This document shows, in pieces, positions 43,276-45,725 of a DNA stretch of 45,725 bases. Each line of letters begins with the position of its first letter. Position 1 is the first letter of the stretch. The translations under genes and the position numbers were made by a program. The notes beneath the pieces were generated by a model that searched no databases, was not told the DNA's origin, and saw only the letters and a list, made by a program, of their open reading frames with translations. This stretch comes from Ruminococcus sp. (GTDB taxonomy: Bacteria > Bacillota > Clostridia > Oscillospirales > Ruminococcaceae), in the NCBI GenBank assembly GCA_017624895.1, contig JAGAMB010000008.1, positions 1 through 45,725 of the forward strand, in the 5' to 3' direction.

Positions 43276-44391
43276 ATGAGTGAAAAAATACGACTTTGCT
43301 GTCCTTGCCATTTTGGGCTGGAAAGCGTTCTGAAATACGAAATAACTAAAATCGGCGGTACTGATTTAAAGGTAAGCGACGGAAAAATCAGCTTTACAGG
43401 CGATCTCAATATAATGGCAAGAGCAAATCTCTGCCTTTCCACGGCAGAACGCGTACTTATCGAGCTTATTGAATTTCGTGCAGAAACTTTCGAGGATCTG
43501 TTTCAGGGAGTACGTTCTGTTGAATTGGAGCGATATATCGGCATTGACAACGCATTTCCTGTCAAGGGATATTCTCTTAATTCAAACTTACACAGCGTCC
43601 CCGATTGTCAGAAAATTGTGAAAAAAGCAGCTGTTGAAAGGCTTAAATCAAAGTACGGCGTAAACTGGTTCAATGAAACAGAGCCGCCTGTGCAGATACA
43701 GTTCAGTATATTGAAGGATATTGTTACAATTTATCTTGATACAAGCGGAGTAGGACTTCACAAGCGCGGATACAGAAGGAACTCCAATGCCGCACCTATC
43801 AAGGAAACTCTTGCGGCAGGCATAATCGACCTCGCTCGCGTCCGTCCGGAATCCATCGTATGCGATCCATTCTGCGGAAGCGGTACACTTCTCATTGAAG
43901 CGGCATTAAAGGCTCTGCGTATTCCTGTTGGCATAAACAGACGATTTGCTGCCGAAAAATGGGCGTCGATTGACAGCAGAATATGGCAGGAGGAACGTAA
44001 ACGCGCCATTGACTGCGTTGACCGTTCAGCCACATTCCACGGAATAGGATTTGATATCGACGATGCAGCTGTTGCTCTCACTCTTGACAATGCTCATAAG
44101 GCAGGCATAAAGTCCCGTCTGAAAATTGAGCAGGCTGATATTTCAAAATTTGTACAGCCTGAAAATTCAATAGTTATCTGTAATCCTCCCTATGGTGAAC
44201 GACTTCTGGAGCTTCGTGAAGCGGAGGAAATCTACAGACAAATGGGAAAGGTTCTTGGCCACGGTGGAAATCGTCAGAGTTATATCATTTCCCCTCATGA
44301 ACAGTTCGAGCATTTCTTCGGAGCAGAGGCTAAAAAACGCCGCAAACTGTACAACGGAATGATCAAGTGTCAGCTTTATATGTATTTCTGA
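43276..44391 (+). CDS. THUMP-domain class I SAM-dependent RNA methyltransferase (RlmL/YpsC-like)
   Basis: 371 aa. The N-terminal ferredoxin-like and THUMP region (about 1-160) includes CPCHFGLESVLKYEI and LDTSGVGLHKRGYR. The methyltransferase domain has VCDPFCGSGTLLIEAA (SAM-binding motif I) and the NPPYGERL catalytic motif (NPPY) that marks N2-guanine or N6-adenine methylation. Likely target is 23S rRNA guanine, as in RlmL, by homology. AAGGTG precedes the ATG. The stop overlaps the next start by 1 bp. Confidence 0.94.
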   Translation: MSEKIRLCCPCHFGLESVLKYEITKIGGTDLKVSDGKISFTGDLNIMARANLCLSTAERVLIELIEFRAETFEDLFQGVRSVELERYIGIDNAFPVKGYSLNSNLHSVPDCQKIVKKAAVERLKSKYGVNWFNETEPPVQIQFSILKDIVTIYLDTSGVGLHKRGYRRNSNAAPIKETLAAGIIDLARVRPESIVCDPFCGSGTLLIEAALKALRIPVGINRRFAAEKWASIDSRIWQEERKRAIDCVDRSATFHGIGFDIDDAAVALTLDNAHKAGIKSRLKIEQADISKFVQPENSIVICNPPYGERLLELREAEEIYRQMGKVLGHGGNRQSYIISPHEQFEHFFGAEAKKRRKLYNGMIKCQLYMYF

Positions 44392-45068
44392 TGGATTATA
44401 TGACCAAAAAGCGGATTATTGCGCTGTTTTTCCCAACTCGCTGCCCTGTATGCAGCAAAGTGCTGTTCCCTCATGAGGATTTCTGTACGGAATGTCGTAA
44501 TACACTCACGGAATACAACGGCGATTTCAACATTAGTGGTGCTGTCAAATTTGTGGCTCCCTTTGAGTATAACGAGAAAATCTCTCCTGCTATCATTCTT
44601 ATGAAAAAAGGTATTAAGGGAAATGCCGCATATGCTCTCGGAACAGCACTTGCAGATTGTCTTGAAAATCACGGAATACCGCAGAAAATTGATGTTATAG
44701 TACCGGTTCCGATGTCTTTCGCGGATAAGCGAAGACGAGGTTTCAATCAGGCGGAGCTTATCGCTAAAGAGGTTGGACGAATACTGAAAATCAACGTATA
44801 TTCTGATTGTGTTGAAAAAATTCGCTTAACAGAAGCTCAGAAAAATCTTACTAAACGTCAGCGGCATATCAATTTGAGAAATGCTTTTGAAGTGAAATAT
44901 CCTGAAAAAATACATCAGAAGCGAATACTCATCATTGACGATGTATGCACTACAGGCAGCACACTTGCTGAACTAACAAGGCTTCTCCTTAAAAATGGCG
45001 CAGCGGAGATATACTGTGCAAGCTGCTGCAAAACACCTAATATAATGAAAGAAGATGAAAAAAAATGA
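44391..45068 (+). CDS. ComF family phosphoribosyltransferase-like protein
   Basis: 225 aa from ATG 44391 (TGATG overlap with the methyltransferase stop). An N-terminal zinc finger (CPVC ... CTEC, about residues 18-38) is followed by the double-zinc-ribbon/PRTase fold: VPVPMSFADKRRRGFNQAELIA and the PRPP loop LIIDDVCTTGSTLAEL. ComFC homologues help DNA uptake during competence, but many non-competent Firmicutes carry the gene; its role here is unknown. The C-terminus ends in a Lys/Glu-rich tail and the stop overlaps the next ATG. Confidence 0.92.
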   Translation: MDYMTKKRIIALFFPTRCPVCSKVLFPHEDFCTECRNTLTEYNGDFNISGAVKFVAPFEYNEKISPAIILMKKGIKGNAAYALGTALADCLENHGIPQKIDVIVPVPMSFADKRRRGFNQAELIAKEVGRILKINVYSDCVEKIRLTEAQKNLTKRQRHINLRNAFEVKYPEKIHQKRILIIDDVCTTGSTLAELTRLLLKNGAAEIYCASCCKTPNIMKEDEKK

Positions 45069-45523
45069 TCAATACTCATGCTGAAAAAGCGTGTAAGCTT
45101 TTTGCTGAAGGCAGAAACTGTTCACAGGCAGTATTTGCCGCATTTTCTGATATTACAGGCATAGACGAGGAACTTTCGCTTCGTCTTTCCTCCTCTTTTG
45201 GAGGAGGTATGGGACGTATGAGAGAAGTCTGCGGTGCAGTTTCAGGAATGTTTATGGTGGCAGGTGTGCTTTATGGCTACACTTCCACAAATAATGATGA
45301 AGAAAAAGCAAACCATTACCGCAGAATACAGCAGCTTGCGGAGAAATTCAAGGCAGTATACGGCACGATAAACTGCGGAGAGCTGCTGAAAGATCTAAGC
45401 GTAAACAAAAGCCCAATTCCCGAAAAAAGGACGGCAGAATACTACAAAGCACGTCCTTGTATCAGATTTGTTGAAACGGCGGCAGAAATTCTTGATGAAT
45501 ATATAGCCGAAAATCCGCTGTAA
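45065..45523 (+). CDS. C-GCAxxG-C-C family protein
   Basis: 152 aa. The family's cysteine pattern is complete: C in NCSQAV near residue 19, the CGAVSG core (at about 57-62), C in NCGEL, and C in RPCIRF near the end. Such proteins are thought to bind metal or a redox cofactor and often sit near membrane or redox genes; function is unestablished. It is the third gene of a tight operon with the methyltransferase and ComF-like genes (ATGA overlap). Confidence 0.92.
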   Translation: MINTHAEKACKLFAEGRNCSQAVFAAFSDITGIDEELSLRLSSSFGGGMGRMREVCGAVSGMFMVAGVLYGYTSTNNDEEKANHYRRIQQLAEKFKAVYGTINCGELLKDLSVNKSPIPEKRTAEYYKARPCIRFVETAAEILDEYIAENPL

Positions 45524-45586
45524 TAAGTGTCAAAAGAACAAAAAACTAAATACAGTCAGATAAAACTCAAAAGGACGCTTCAATCC

Positions 45587-45725
45587 TGAAATGCTCCCCT
45601 TTTGTTAGACAATGTGGTATAATAGAAATATACCCAAAAGAAGTCTAACGAAAGGGGGCATTTTTATGCCTAAAGGGAAACCAAACAAGAGATATACACC
45701 TGAATTCAAGATCATGGTCGTGGAA
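45587..45725 (+). mobile_element. left end of an IS3-type insertion sequence, truncated by window
   Basis: A terminal-repeat-like start (TGAAATGCTCCCCTTTTG, from about 45587) begins with TG as in IS3 elements, followed by an extended -10 (TGG-TATAAT, 45615-45623) and a ribosome binding site AAAGGGGG. The AAATGCTCCCCTTT near the end is nearly complementary to AAAGGGGGCATTTTT before the ORF. The right end lies outside the window, so the boundaries are estimates. Confidence 0.65.
45666..45725 (+). CDS. IS3 family transposase OrfA, partial
   Basis: Only the first 20 codons are inside the window. They read MPKGKPNKRYTPEFKIMVVE, matching the start of IS3-type OrfA helix-turn-helix proteins (YTPEFK). 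AAAGGGGG lies seven bases before the ATG. The 3' part is cut by the window edge. Confidence 0.75.
   Translation, partial: MPKGKPNKRYTPEFKIMVVE

Noticed and set aside
42895-43311. Low-complexity open frame opposite the PBP tail
   Set aside because: Arises from the tandem GGTACC repeats read in the other frame; not a real protein.
1-45725. tRNA, rRNA, CRISPR, toxin-antitoxin or phage genes
   Set aside because: I looked for tRNA-like cloverleaf elements, rRNA segments, cas genes, phage structural genes and typical toxin-antitoxin pairs and saw none; a covariance-model scan would be needed to exclude small RNAs.

Overview
The window looks like a chromosomal segment of a low-to-mid-GC, spore-lineage member of the Clostridia, most likely a Ruminococcus-type Oscillospiraceae. 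The reasons are a spoIIA sporulation operon (spoIIAA-spoIIAB-sigF), clostridial-type dgt-dnaG-rpoD and ftsEX-M23-S41 clusters, plant-glycan genes (a GH130 mannoside phosphorylase and a GH105 unsaturated-rhamnogalacturonyl hydrolase with its ABC importer), consensus SigA promoters with 17-nt spacers, and several non-coding palindromic repeats. The genus is inferred from gene content only; there is no rRNA here.

Layout. 0-3.6 kb (minus strand): a divergent galactokinase-like GHMP protein, a cardiolipin synthase and a small membrane protein form one operon. 3.9-8.6 kb: GH130 phosphorylase with its own promoter and terminator, then a Ddl-like ATP-grasp protein with an altered metal site, a DUF1934 protein and argS. 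8.8-14.5 kb: a PucR-type regulator, a palindromic mini-element, and ftsE-ftsX-M23 peptidase-S41 protease (septal peptidoglycan remodelling). 14.7-18.5 kb: phosphoglucomutase, two unrecognised small proteins, rpmE with a structured leader, and a YigZ-family protein. 18.6-22.5 kb: dgt-dnaG-rpoD. 22.6-28.5 kb: a MITE-like element, a PAS/degenerate-GGDEF/EAL protein with an unusual C-terminal GIG-repeat domain, ychF, and an NfeD/SPFH pair. 28.5-33 kb: a composite inverted-repeat element, then the minus-strand GH105/ABC importer operon. 33.2-37.9 kb: patatin-like phospholipase, lepA, two small membrane proteins and hemW. 37.9-40.4 kb (mostly minus strand): spoIIA operon, a plus-strand flavin reductase, and a BofC-C-like protein. 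40.6-45.5 kb: a class A PBP with a repetitive Gly/Thr tail, a THUMP-domain RNA methyltransferase, a ComF-like protein and a C-GCAxxG-C-C protein. The window ends inside an IS3-type insertion sequence.

How it fits together. Most of the window is housekeeping: translation (argS, rpmE, lepA, RNA methyltransferase), replication and transcription (dnaG, rpoD, dgt), and envelope growth (ftsEX, M23, S41, PBP). Carbohydrate scavenging (GH130, GH105/ABC, phosphoglucomutase) lies between these. The least explained parts are the EAL protein with a repeat domain and a structured leader, two enzyme-family members that lack canonical active-site residues (galactokinase-like, Ddl-like), the orphan small-gene pair at 16.6-17.4 kb, and the nested inverted-repeat elements.
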